DNA of 64,000 nucleotides from Siphonodentalium dalli (Eukaryota > Mollusca > Scaphopoda > Gadilida > Siphonodentaliidae). Shown here piece by piece: positions 26,501-40,759 of the stretch (positions are counted from its first letter, which is position 1; every line of letters begins with the position of its first letter). The stretch lies in the NCBI GenBank assembly GCA_032622095.1, contig CP136066.1, forward strand, positions 105,235,319 to 105,299,318, in the 5' to 3' direction. Under the pieces are notes generated by a model. That model made no database searches and had not been told where the DNA came from. It saw only the letters and a program-made list of their open reading frames with translations. Both the position numbers and the translations under genes were made by a program.

Positions 26501-29500
26501 TTCCTATTCGTTGATTAAAATAGTTCAGAAAATAAGTTCAACAAATGGCTTATGCGGCCCATGACCGTTTGTTGAACTAATTATCTGAAAGAGATGGATT
26601 CTCCCACCAGTTATATAAGCGTAAGAAATAAGCGTACATTGCAATGCTCAATAATTCATTTGGAAGGTTGTTAAAAAATTAAAGTGCCGAACGATTCCTA
26701 TTCATTAGTGAAAATTATTTAGAAAATAAGTTCAACAAACGACCTATGCGGCCCATGACCGTTTTTTTAACTAATTATCTGAAAGAGATGGATTCTCCAC
26801 CAGATATATAAGCGTATGAAATAAGTGTATAGTGGAATGGTCTATAATTCATTTGGAGGGTAGTTCAGGAAATACAAGTGCAGTTCTAAGGATTCCTATT
26901 CATTGGTCAAAATTGTTCAGAAAATAAGTTCAACAAACGGCCTATGCGGCCCATGACCGTTTGTTGAACTAATTATCTGAAAGAGATGGATTCTCCACCA
27001 GATATATAAGCGTACATTGGAATGGTCTATAATTCATTTGGAGGGTTGTTCTGGAAATACAACTGCAGAAGGATACATATTCATCGGGGAAATTGTTCAT
27101 CAAATAAGTTCAATTGATAATATATAATTGAACATGGGAATGGTTAGTAATTCATTTTGAGGGTTGTTCATGAAATACAAGTGCAGAAGGCTACATATTC
27201 ATTGGGGAAAGTTATTCATCAAATAAGTTCAATTGGTAATATATAATTGAACATTGCAATGGTTAATAATAATTCATTTGGAGGGTTGTTCAGGAAATAA
27301 AAGTGCAGAACGATTCCTATTCATTGGTGAAAATTGTTCAGAAAATAAGTTCAACAAATAGCCTATGCGGCCCATGACCGTTTGTTGAACTAATTATCTG
27401 AAAGAGATTGATTCTCCACCAGATATATAAGCGTACATTGGAACGGTCTATAATTCATATGGAGTGTTGTTCAGGAAATACAAGGGCAGAAGGATTCCTA
27501 TTCGTTGATTAAAATAGTTCAGAAAATAAGTTCAACAAATGGCTTATGCGGCCCATGACCGTTTGTTGAACTAATTATCTGAAAGAGATGGATTCTCCCA
27601 CCAGTTATATAAGCGTAAGAAATAAGCGTACATTGCAATGCTCAATAATTCATTTGGAGGGTTGTTCAAAAATTAAAGTGCCGAACGATTCCTATTCATT
27701 AGTGAAAATTATTTAGAAAATAAGTTCAACAAACGACCTATGCGGCCCATGATCGTTTTTTTAACTAATTATCTGAAAGAGATGGATTCTACTACCAGTT
27801 ATATAAGCATATGAAATAAGTGTATAGTGGAATGGTCTATAATTCATTTGGAGGGTAGTTCAGGAAATACAAGTGCAGTTCTAAGGATTCCTATTCATTG
27901 GTCAAAATTGTTCAGAAAATAAGTTCAACAAACGGCCTATGCGGCCCATGACCGTTTGTTGAACTAATTATCTGAAAGAGATGGATTCTCCACCAGATAT
28001 ATAAGCGTACATTGGAATGGTCTATAATTCATTTGGAGGGTTGTTCAGTAAATACAAGTGCAGAAGGTTTCCTATTCATTGGTCAAAATTGTTCAGAAAA
28101 TAAGTTCAACAAATGGCCTATGCGGCCCATGACCGTTTATTGAACTAATTATCTGAAAGAGATGGATTCTTACACCAGTTATATAACCATAAGAAATAAG
28201 CATACATTGGAATGGTCTATAATTCATTTGGAGGGTAGTTCAGGAAATACAAGTGCAGAAGGCTACATATTCATTGGGGAAAATTATTCATCAAATAAGT
28301 TCAATTGGTAATATATAATTGAACATGGGAATGGTTAGTAATTCATTTTGAGGGTTGTTCATGAAATACAAGTGCAGAAGGCTACATATTCATTGGGGAA
28401 AATTATTCATCAAATAAGTTCAATTGGTAATATATAATTGAACATTGGAATGGTTAATAATTCATTTGGAGGGTTGTTCAGGAAATAAAAGTGCAGAACG
28501 ATTCCTATTCATTGGTGAAAATTGTTCAGAAAATAAGTTCAACAAAAGGCCTATGCGGCCCATGACCGTTTGTTGAACTAATTATCTGAAAGAGATGGAT
28601 TCTCCCACCAGTTATATAACCATAAGAAATAAGCATACATTGGAATGGTCTATAATTCATTTGGAGGGTAGTTCAGGAAATACAAGTGCAGAAGGATTCC
28701 TATTCATTGGACAAAATTGTTCAGAAAATAAGTTCATCAAACGGCCTATGCGGCCCATGACCGTTTATTGAACTAATTATCCGAAAGAGATGGATTATCC
28801 CACCAGTTATATAAGCGTTAGAAATAAGCATACATTGGAATGGTCTATAATTCATTTTGAGGGTTGTTCAGGAAATACAAGTGCAGAAGGCTACATTTTC
28901 ATTGGGGAAAATTGTTCATCAAATAAGTTCAATTGGTAATATATAATTGAACATTGGAATGGTTAATAATTCATTTGGAGGGGTGTTCAGGAAATACAAG
29001 TGCAGAAGGATTCCTATTCATTGGACAAAATTGTTCAGAAAATAAGTTCAACAAACGGCCTATGCGGCCCATGACCGTTTTTTGAACTAATTATCTGAAA
29101 GAGATGGATTCTCCCACCAGTTATATAAGCGTAAGAAATAAGCATACATTGGAATGGTCTATAATTCATTTGGAAGGTTGTTCAAAAATTAAAGTGCAGA
29201 AGAATTCCTATTCATTAGTGAAAATTATTTAGAAAATAAGTTCAACAAACGACCTATGCGGCCCATGACCGTTTTTTGAACTAATTATCTGAAAGAGATG
29301 GATTCTCCCACCAGTTATATAAGCGTATGAAATAAGTGTATAGTGGAATGGTCTATAATTCATTTGGAGGGTAGTTCAGGAAATACAAGTGCAGTTCTAA
29401 GGATTCCTATTCATTGGTCAAAATTGTTCAGAAAATAAGTTCAACAAACGACCTATGCGGCCCATGACCGTTTGTTGAACTAATTATCTGAAAGAGATGG

Positions 29501-31307
29501 ATTCTCCACCAGTTATATAAGTGTGCATTGGAATGGACTATATTCATTTGGAGGGCTGTTCGGGAAATACAAGTGCAGAAAGATACATATTCATTTGGGA
29601 AAATTGTTCATCAAATAAGTTAATCTGGTATTATATAATCGTACATTGGAATGGTATGGAATTCATTTGGAGGGTTGTTCAGGAAATACAAATGTACAAG
29701 GATTTCTACTCATTGGGGAAAATTGTTAAGAACATAATTTCAACGAACGGCCTATGCGGCCATTGACCATTTGTTGAACTAATCTTAAAGAGATGGATTC
29801 TCCCACAAGTTATATAACTGTACATTGGAATGGCCTGTAATTAATTTGGACGGAAGTTCTGGAAATACAACTGCAGAAGGATACATATTCATCAGGGAAA
29901 ATTGTTCATAAAAAAAGTTCAATTAAAATAATCCAACATTGGAAAGGTTAATAATTCATTTTGAGGGTTGTTCAGGAAATTCAAGTGCAGAACGATACAT
30001 ATTCATTGGGGAAAATTGTCATTCAAATAAGTTCAACTAGTATTATATAACCGTACATTGGAATGGTCTATAATTCATTTGGAGGGTGGTTTGGGAAATG
30101 CAAGTGCAGAAGGATTCCTATTCATTGGTGAAAATTGTTCAGAAAATAAGTTCAACAAATGGCCTATGCGGCCCATGACCGTTTGTTGAACTAATTATCT
30201 GAAAGAGATGGATTCTCCCACCAGTTATATAAGCGTAAGAAATAAGCATACATTGGAATTGTCCATAATTCATTTTTATAATTCATTTGGAGTGTTGTTC
30301 AGGAAATACAAGTGCAGAAGAATTCCTATTCATTTGTCAAAATTGTTCAGAAATTAAGTTCAACAAACGGCCTATGCGGCCCATGACCGTTTGTTGAACT
30401 AATTATCTGAAAGAGATGGATTTTCCCACCAGTTATATAAGCATGCATTGGAATGGACTATATTCATTTGGAGGGTTGTTCTGGAAATACAAATGCAGAA
30501 AGATACATATTCATTTGGGAAAATTGTTCATCAAATTAGTTCATCTGGTATTATATAATCGTACATTGGAATGGTCTGTAATTCATTTGGAGGGTTGTTC
30601 AGGAAATACAAATGCACAAGGATTCCTACTCATTGGGGAAAATTGTTAAGAAAATAAGTTCAACAAATGGCCTATGCGGCCCATGACCGTTTGTTGAACT
30701 AATTATCTGAAAGAGATGGATTCTTACACCAGTTATATAAGCGTACATTGGAATGGCTTGTAATTAATTTGGACGGAAGTTCTGGAAATACAACTGCAGA
30801 AGGATACATATTCATCAGGGAAAATTGTTCATCAAATAAGTTCAATTGGTAATATATAATTGAACATGGGAATGGTTAGTAATTCATTTTGAGGGTTGTT
30901 CATGAAATACAAGTGCAGAAGGCTACATATTCATTGGGGAAAATTATTCATCAAATAAGTTCAATTGATAACATATAATTGAACATTGGAATGGTTAATA
31001 ATTCATTTGGAGGGTTGTTCAGGAAATACAAGTGCAGAAGGATTCCTATTCATATGTGAAAATTGTTCAGAAAATAAGTTCAACAAAAGGCCTATGCGGC
31101 CCATGACCGTTTGTTGAACTAATTATCCGAAAGAGATGGATTATCCCACCAGTTATATAAGCGTTAGAAATAAGCATACATTGGAATGGTCTATAATTCA
31201 TTTTGAGGGTTGTTCAGGAAATACAAGTGCAGAAGGCTACATATTCATTGGGGAAAATTGTTCATCAAATAAGTTCAATTGGTAATATATAATTGAACAT
31301 TGGAATG
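22500..31307. repeat. 5235-bp higher-order repeat, two copies
   Basis: About 22500-26072 recurs at about 27735-31307 with shift 5235 (24286/29521, 25181/30416). A further related copy continues from about 33450 with shift about 5093 (29521/34614). Small indels distinguish the copies. This is the largest repeating block in the array. Confidence 0.78.
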
Positions 31308-32565
31308 TTGAACTAATTATCCCAAAGAGATGGATTATCCCACCAGTTATATAAGCGTTAGAAATAAGCATACATTGGAATGGTCTATAATTCATTTTGA
31401 GGGTTGTTCAGGAAATACAAGTGCAGAAGGCTACATATTCATTGGGGAAAATTGTTCATCAAATAAGTTCAATTGGTAATATATAATTGAACATTGGAAT
31501 GGTTAATAATTCATTTGGAGGGTTGTTCAGGAAATACAAGTGCAGAAGGATTCCTATTCATTTGTGAAAATTGTTCAGAAAATAAGTTCAACAAAAGGCC
31601 TATGCGGCCCATGACCGTTTGTTGAACTAATTATCTGAAAGAGATGGATTCTCCCACCAGTTGTATAAGCGTAAGAAATAAGCATACATTGGAATGGTCT
31701 ATAATTCATTTGGAGTGTTGTTCAGGAAAAACAAGTGCAGAAGGATTCCTATTCATTGGACAAAATTGTTCAGAAAATAAGTTCAGCAAACGGCCTATGC
31801 GGACCTTGACTGTTTGTTGAACTAATTATCTGAAAGAGATGGATTCTCCCACCAGTTATATAAGCGTATATTGGAATGGTCTATAATTCATTCGGAGTGT
31901 TGTTCAGGAAAAACAAGTGCAGAAGGATTCCTATTCATTGGACAAAATTGTTCAGAAAATAAGTTCAACATACGGCCTATACGGCCCATGACCGTTTGTT
32001 GAACTAATTATCCGAAAGAGATGGATTCTCCCACCAGTTATATAAGCGTAAGAAATAAGCATACATTGGAATGGTCTATAATTCATTTGGAGGGCGGTTC
32101 GGGAAATACAAGTGCAGAAGGATTCCTATTCATTGGTCAAAATTGTTCAGAAAATAAGTTCAACAAACGGCTTATGCGGCCCATGACCGTTTTTTGAACT
32201 AATTATCTGAAAGAGATGGATTCTCCCACCAGTTATATAAGCATGCATTGGAATGGTCTGGAATTCATTTGGAGGATTGTTCGGGAAATACAAATGCAGA
32301 AGGATACATATTCATTTGGGAAAATTGTCATACAAATAAGTTCAACTGGTATTATATATTCGTATATTGGAATGGTCTATAATTCATTTGGAGGGCGGTT
32401 CGGGAAATACAAGTGCAGAAGGATTCCTATTCATTGGTCAAAATTGTTCAGAAAATAAGTTCAACAAACGGCTTATGCGGCCCATGACAGTTTGTTGAAC
32501 TAATTATCTGAAAGAGATGGATTCTCCCACCAGTTATATAAGCGTATGAAATAAGTGTATAGTGG
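31308..32565. repeat. 1.25-kb block duplicated at 36391-37646
   Basis: Near-identical to 36391-37646 with a shift of 5081 (31321/36402, 31659/36740, 32216/37297). At 31303-31310 a short monomer is cut off mid-unit and joined directly to the middle of a long monomer's hairpin arm (CATTGGAATG then TTGAACTAATTATCCC), an out-of-register recombination joint. Confidence 0.75.
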
Positions 32566-35500
32566 AATGGACTATAATTCATTTGGAGGGTTGTTCAGTA
32601 AATACAAGTGCAGAAGGTTTCCTATTCATTGGTCAAAATTGTTCAGAAAATAAGTTCAACAAATGGCCTATGCGGCCCATGACCGTTTGTTGAACTAATT
32701 ATCTGAAAGAGATGGATTCTTACACCAGTTATATAAGCGTACATTGGAATGGCTTGTAATTAATTTGGACGGAAGTTCTGGAAATACAACTGCAGAAGGA
32801 TACATATTCATCGGGGAAAATTGTTCATCAAATATGTTCAATTGGTAATATATAATTGAACATGGGAATGGTTAGTAATTCATTTTGAGGGTTGTTCATG
32901 AAATACAAGTGCAGAAGGCTACATATTCATTGGGGAAAATTATTCATCAAATAAGTTCAATTGGTAATATATAATTGAACATTGGAATGGTTAATAATTC
33001 ATTTGGAGGGTTGTTCAGGAAATACAAGTGCAGAAGGATTCCTATTCATATGTGAAAATTGTTCAGAAAATAAATTCAACAAAAGGCCTATGCGGCCCAT
33101 GACCGTTTGTTGAACTAATTATCTGAAAGAGATGGATTCTCCCACCAGTTATATAAGCGTAAGAAATAAGCATACATTGGAATGGTCTATAATTCATTTG
33201 GAGTGTTGTTCAGGAAATACAAGTGCAGAAGGATTCCTATTCATTGGACAAAATTCTTCAGAAAATAAGTTCATCAAACGGCCTATGCGGCCCATGACCG
33301 TTTATTGAACTAATTATCTGAAAGAGATGGATTCTCCACCAGTTATATAAGCGTATGAAATAAGTGTATAGTGGAATGGTCTATAATTCATTTGGAGGGT
33401 AGTTCAGGAAATACAAGTGCAGTTCCAAGGATTCCTATTCATTGATTCTCCTATTCATTACACCAGTTATATAAGCGTACATTGGAATGGCTTGTAATTA
33501 ATTTGGACGGAAGTTCTGGAAATACAACTGCAGAAGGATACATATTCATTGGGGAAAATTGTTCATCAAATAAGTTCAATTGGTAATATATAATTGAACA
33601 TGGGAATGGTTAGTAATTCATTTTGAGGGTTGTTCATGAAATACAAGTGCAGAAGGCTACATATTCATTGGGGAAAATTATTCATCAAATAAGTTCAATT
33701 GGTAATATATAATTGAACATTGCAATGGTTAATAATTCATTTGGAGGGTTGTTCAGGAAATAAAAGTGCAGAACGATTCCTATTCATTAGTGAAAATTAT
33801 TTAGAAAATAAGTTCAACAAACGACCTATGCGGCCCATGACCGTTTTTTGAACTAATTATCCGAAAGAGATGGATTCTCCCACCAGTTATATAACCATAA
33901 GAAATAAGCATACATTGGAATGGTCTATAATTCATTTTGAGGGTTGTTCAGGAAATACAAGTGCAGAAGGCTACATATTCATTGGGGAAAATTGTTCATC
34001 AAATAAGTTCAATTGGTAATATATAATTGAACATTGGAATGGTTAATAATTCATTTGGAGGGGTGTTCAGGAAATACAAGTGCAGAAGGATTCCTATTCA
34101 TTGGACAAAATTGTTCAGAAAATAAGTTCAACAAACGGCCTATGCGGCCCATGACCGTTTTTTGAACTAATTATCTGAAAGAGATGGATTCTCCCACCAG
34201 TTATATAAGTGTAAGAAATAAGCATACATTGGAATGGTCTATAATTCATTTGGAAGGTTGTTCAAAAATTAAAGTGCAGAAGAATTCCTATTCATTAGTG
34301 AAAATTATTTAGAAAATAAGTTCAACAAACGACCTATGCGGCCCATGACCGTTTTTTGAACTAATTATCCGAAAGAGATGGATTCTCCCACCAGTTATAT
34401 AAGCGTATGAAATAAGTGTATAGTGGAATGGTCTATAATTCATTTGGAGGGTAGTTCAGGAAATACAAGTGCAGTTCTAAGGATTCCTATTCATTGGTCA
34501 AAATTGTTCAGAAAATAAGTTCAACAAACGACCTATGCGGCCCATGACCGTTTGTTGAACTAATTATCTGAAAGAGATGGATTCTCCCACCAGTTATATA
34601 AGCATGCATTGGAATGGACTATATTCATTTGGAGGGCTGTTCGGGAAATACAAGTGCAGAAAGATACATATTCATTTGGGAAAATTGTTCATCAAATAAG
34701 TTAATCTGGTATTATATAATCGTACATTGGAATGGTATGGAATTCATTTGGAGGGTTGTTCAGGAAATACAAATGTACAAGGATTTCTACTCATTGGGGA
34801 AAATTGTTAAGAACATAATTTCAACGAACGGCCTATGCGGCCATTGACCATTTGTTGAACTAATCTTAAAGAGATGGATTCTCCCACAAGTTATATAACT
34901 GTACATTGGAATGGCCTGTAATTAATTTGGACGGAAGTTCTGGAAATACAACTGCAGAAGGATACATATTCATCAGGGAAAATTGTTCATAAAATAAGTT
35001 CAATTAAAATAATCCAACATTGGAAAGGTTAATAATTCATTTTGAGGGTTGTTCAGGAAATTCAAGTGCAGAAGGATACATATTCATTGGGGAAAATTGT
35101 CATTCAAATAAGTTCAACTAGTATTATATAACCGTACATTGGAATGGTCTATAATTCATTTGGAGGGTGGTTTGGGAAATGCAAGTGCAGAAGGATTCCT
35201 ATTCATTGGTGAAAATTGTTCAGAAAATAAGTTCAACAAATGGCCTATGCGGCCCATGACCGTTTGTTGAACTAATTATCTGAAAGAGATGGATTCTCCC
35301 ACCAGTTATATAAGCGTAAGAAATAAGCATACATTGGAATTGTCCATAATTCATTTTTATAATTCATTTGGAGTGTTGTTCAGGAAATACAAGTGCAGAA
35401 GAATTCCTATTCATTTGTCAAAATTGTTCAGAAATTAAGTTCAACAAACGGCCTATGCGGCCCATGACCGTTTGTTGAACTAATTATCTGAAAGAGATGG

Positions 35501-36390
35501 ATTTTCCCACCAGTTATATAATCGTACATTGGAATGGACTATATTCATTTGGAGGGCTGTTCGGGAAATACAAGTGCAGAAAGATACATATTCATTTGGG
35601 AAAATTGTTCATCAAATAAGTTCATCTGGTATTATATAATCGTACATTGGAATGGTCTGGAATTCATTTGGAGGGTTGTTCAGGAAATACAAATGCACAA
35701 GGATTCCTAGTCATTGGGGAAAATTGTTAAGAAAATAAGTTCAACAAATGGCCTATGCGGCCCATGACCGTTTGTTGAACTAATTATCTGAAAGAGATGG
35801 ATTCTTACACCAGTTATATAAGCGTACATTGGAATGGCTTGTAATTAATTTGGACGGAAGTTCTGGAAATACAACTGCAGAAGGATACATATTCATCAGG
35901 GAAAATTGTTCATCAAATAAGTTCAATTGGTAATATATAATTGAACATGGGAATGGTTAATAATTCATTTTGAGGGTTGTTCAGGAATACAAGTGCAGAA
36001 GGCTACATATTCATTGGGGAAAATTATTCATCAAATAAGTTCAATTGGTAATATATAATTGAACATTGGAATGGTTAATAATTCATTTGGAGGGTTGTTC
36101 AGGAAATACAAGTGCAGAAGGATTCCTATTCATATGTGAAAATTGTTCAGAAAATAAGTTCAACAAAAGGCCTATGCGGCCCATGACCGTTTGTTGAACT
36201 AATTATCTGAAAGAGATGGATTCTCCCACCATTTATATAAGAGTAAGAAATAAGCATACATTGGAATGGTCTATAATTCATTTGGAGTGTTGTTCAGGAA
36301 ATACAAGTGCAGAAGGATTCCTATTCATTGGACAAAATTGTTCAGAAAATAAGTTCATCAAACGGCCTATGCGGCCCATGACCGTTTATT

Positions 36391-37646
36391 GAACTAATTA
36401 TCCCAAAGAGATGGATTATCCCACCAGTTATATAAGCGTTAGAAATAAGCATACATTGGAATGGTCTATAATTCATTTTGAGGGTTGTTCAGGAAATACA
36501 AGTGCAGAAGGCTACATATTCATTGGGGAAAATTGTTCATCAAATAAGTTCAATTGGTAATATATAATTGAACATTGGAATGGTTAATAATTCATTTGGA
36601 GGGTTGTTCAGGAAATACAAGTGCAGAAGGATTCCTATTCATTTGTGAAAATTGTTCAGAAAATAAGTTCAACAAAAGGCCTATGCGGCCCATGACCGTT
36701 TGTTGAACTAATTATCTGAAAGAGATGGATTCTCCCACCAGTTGTATAAGCGTAAGAAATAAGCATACATTGGAATGGTCTATAATTCATTTGGAGTGTT
36801 GTTCAGGAAAAACAAGTGCAGAAGGATTCCTATTCATTGGACAAAATTGTTCAGAAAATAAGTTCAGCAAACGGCCTATGCGGACCTTGACTGTTTGTTG
36901 AACTAATTATCTGAAAGAGATGGATTCTCCCACCAGTTATATAAGCGTATATTGGAATGGTCTATAATTCATTCGGAGTGTTGTTCAGGAAAAACAAGTG
37001 CAGAAGGATTCCTATTCATTGGACAAAATTGTTCAGAAAATAAGTTCAACATACGGCCTATGCGGCCCATGACCGTTTGTTGAACTAATTATCCGAAAGA
37101 GATGGATTCTCCCACCAGTTATATAAGCGTAAGAAATAAGCATACATTGGAATGGTCTATAATTCATTTGGAGGGCGGTTCGGGAAATACAAGTGCAGAA
37201 GGATTCCTATTCATTGGTCAAAATTGTTCAGAAAATAAGTTCAACAAACGGCTTATGCGGCCCATGACCGTTTTTTGAACTAATTATCTGAAAGAGATGG
37301 ATTCTCCCACCAGTTATATAAGCATGCATTGGAATGGTCTGGAATTCATTTGGAGGATTGTTCGGGAAATACAAATGCAGAAGGATACATATTCATTTGG
37401 GAAAATTGTCATACAAATAAGTTCAACTGGTATTATATATTCGTATATTGGAATGGTCTATAATTCATTTGGAGGGCGGTTCGGGAAATACAAGTGCAGA
37501 AGGATTCCTATTCATTGGTCAAAATTGTTCAGAAAATAAGTTCAACAAACGGCTTATGCGGCCCATGACAGTTTGTTGAACTAATTATCTGAAAGAGATG
37601 GATTCTCCCACCAGTTATATAAGCGTATGAAATAAGTGTATAGTGG
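36391..37646. repeat. Second copy of the 1.25-kb block
   Basis: Matches 31308-32565. Here the left side continues normally through a complete long monomer, so this copy keeps the ancestral joint and the 31308 copy has the derived one. Confidence 0.75.
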
Positions 37647-40600
37647 AATGGTCTATAATTCATTTGGAAGGTAGTTCAGGAAATACAAGTGCAGTTCTAA
37701 GGATTCCTATTCATTGATCAAAATTGTTCAGAAAATAAGTTCAACAAACGGCCTATGCGGCCCATGACCGTTTGTTGAACTAATTATCTGAAAGAGATGG
37801 ATTCTCCACCAGTTATATAAGCGTGCATTGGAATGGACTATAATTCATTTGGAGGGTTGTTCAGTAAATACAAGTGCAGAAGGATTCCTATTCATTGGAC
37901 AAAATTCTTCAGAAAATAAGTTCATCAAACGACCTATGCGGCCCATGACCGTTTTTTGAACTAATTATCTGAAAGAGATGGATTCTCCACCAGTTATATA
38001 AGCGTATGAAATAAGTGTATAGTGGAATGGTCTATAATTCATTTGGAGGGTAGTTCAGGAAATACAAGTGCAGTTCCAAGGATTCCTATTCATTGATCAA
38101 AATTGTTCAGAAAATAAGTTCAACAAACGGCCTATGCGGCCCATGACCGTTTGTTGAACTAATTATCTGAAAGAGATGGATTCTCCCACCAGTTATATAA
38201 GCATGCATTGGAATGGACTATATTCATTTGGAGGGCTGTTCGGGAAATACAAGTGCAGAAAGATACATATTCATTTGGGAAAATTGTTCATCAAATAAGT
38301 TCATCTGGTATTATATAATCGTACATTGGAATGGTCTGGAATTCATTTGGAGGGTTGTTCAGGAAATACAAATGTACAAGGATTCCTACTCATTGGGGAA
38401 AATTGTTAAGAACATAATTTCAACAAGCGGCCTATGCGGCCATTGACCATTTGTTGAACTAATCTTAAAGAGATGGATTTTCCCACAAGTTATATAACTG
38501 TACATTGGAATGGCCTGTAATTAATTTGGATGGAAGTTCTGGAAATATAACTGCAGAAGGATACATATTGATCAGGGAAAATTGTTCATTAAATAAGTTC
38601 AATTAAAATAATCCAACATTGGAAAGGTTAATAATTCATTTTGAGGGTTGTTCAGGAAATTCAAGTGCAGAAGGATACATATTCATTGGGGAAAATTGTC
38701 ATTCAAATAAGTTCAACTAGTATTATATAACCGTACATTGCAATGCTCAATAATTCATTTAGAAGGTTGTTCAAAAATTAAAGTACCGAACGATTCCTAT
38801 TCATTAGTGAAAATTATTTAGAAAATAAGTTCAACAAACGACCTATGCGGCCCATGACCGTTTGTTGAACTAATTATCTGAAAGAGATGGATTCTCCCAC
38901 CAGTTATGTAAGCGTAAGACATAAGCATATAGTGGAATGGTCTATAATTCATTTGGAGGGTAGTTCAGGAAATACAAGTGCAGAAGGATTCCTATTTATT
39001 GGTAAAAATTATTCAGAAAATAAGTTCAACAAACGACCTATGTGGCCCATGACCGTTTGTTGAACTAACTATCTGAAAGAGATGGATTCCCCCACCAGTT
39101 ATATATAAAGCGTGCATTGGAATGGACTATATTCATTTGGAGGGCTGTTCGGGAAATACAAGTGCAGAAGGATACATATTCATTTGGGAAAATTGTCATT
39201 CAAATAAGTTCAACTAGTATTATATAATCGTACATTGGAATGGTCTATAATTCGTTTGGAGGGTGGTTTGGGAAATGCAAGTGCAGAACGATTCCTATTC
39301 ATTGGTGAAATTTTTTCAGAAAATAAGTTCAACAAATGGCCTATGCGGCCCATGACCGTTTGTTGAACTAATTATCTGAAAGAGATGGATTTTCCCACCA
39401 GTTATATATGCATGCATTGGAATGGACTATATTCATTTGGAGGGCTGTTCGGGAAATACAAATGCAGAAAGATACATATTCATTTGGGAAAATTGTTCAT
39501 CAAATAAGTTCATCTGGTATTATATAATCGTACATTGGAATGGTCTGTAATTCATTTGGAGGATTGTTCAGGAAATACAAATGCACAAGGATTCCTGCTT
39601 ATTGGGGAAAATTATTAAGAAAATAAGTTCAACAAACGGCCTATGCGGCCCATGACCGTTTGTTGAACTAATTATCTGAAAGAGATGGATTCTCCCACCA
39701 GTTATATAAGCATAAGAAATAAGCATACATTGGAATGGTCTATAATTCATTTGGAGTGTTGTTCAGGAAATACAAGGGCAGAAGGATTCCTATTCGTTGA
39801 TTAAAATAGTTCAGAAAATAAGTTCAACAAACGACCTATGCGGCCCATGACCGTTTTTTGAACTAATTATCTGAAAGAGATGGATTCTCCCACCAGTTAT
39901 ATAAGCGTATGAAATAAGTGTATAGTGGAATGGTCTATAATTCATTTGGAGGGTAGTTCAGGAAATACAAGTGCAGTTCTAAGGATTCCTATTCATTGGT
40001 CAAAATTGTTCAGAAAATAAGTTCAACAAACGGCCTATGCGGCCCATGACCGTTTGTTGAACTAATTATCTGAAAGAGATGGATTCTTACACCAGTTATA
40101 TAAGCGTACATTGGAATGGCTTGTAATTAATTTGGACGGAAGTTCTGGAAATACAACTTCAGAAGGATACATATTCATCAGGGAAAATTGTTCATCAAAA
40201 AAGTTCAATTAAAATAATCGAACATTGGAAAGGTTAATAATTCATTTTGAGGGTTGTTCAGGAAATACAAGTGCAGAAGGATACGTATTCATTGGGGGAA
40301 ATTGTTCATCAAATAAGTTCAATCGGTAATATATAATTGAACATTGGAATGGTTAATAATTCATTTTGAGGTTTGTTCAGGAAATACAAGTACAGAAGGA
40401 TACATATTCTTTGGGGAAAATTGTCATTCAAATAAGTTCAAATAGTATTATATAATCGTACATTGGAATGGTCTATAATTCATTTGGAGGGTGGTTTGGG
40501 AAATGCAAGTGCAGAAGGATTCCTATTCATTGGTGAAATTGTTAAGAAAATAAGTTCAACAAATAGCCTATGCGGCCCATGACCGTTTGTTGAATTAATT

Positions 40601-40759
40601 ATCTGAAAGAGATGGATTCTCCCACCAGGTATATCAGCATAAGAAATAAGCATACATTGTAATGGTCTATAATTCATTTGGAGGGTTGTTCAGGAAATAC
40701 AAGTTCAGAAGCATTCCTACTCATTGGTCAAAATTGTTAAGAAAATATGTTCAACAAAC

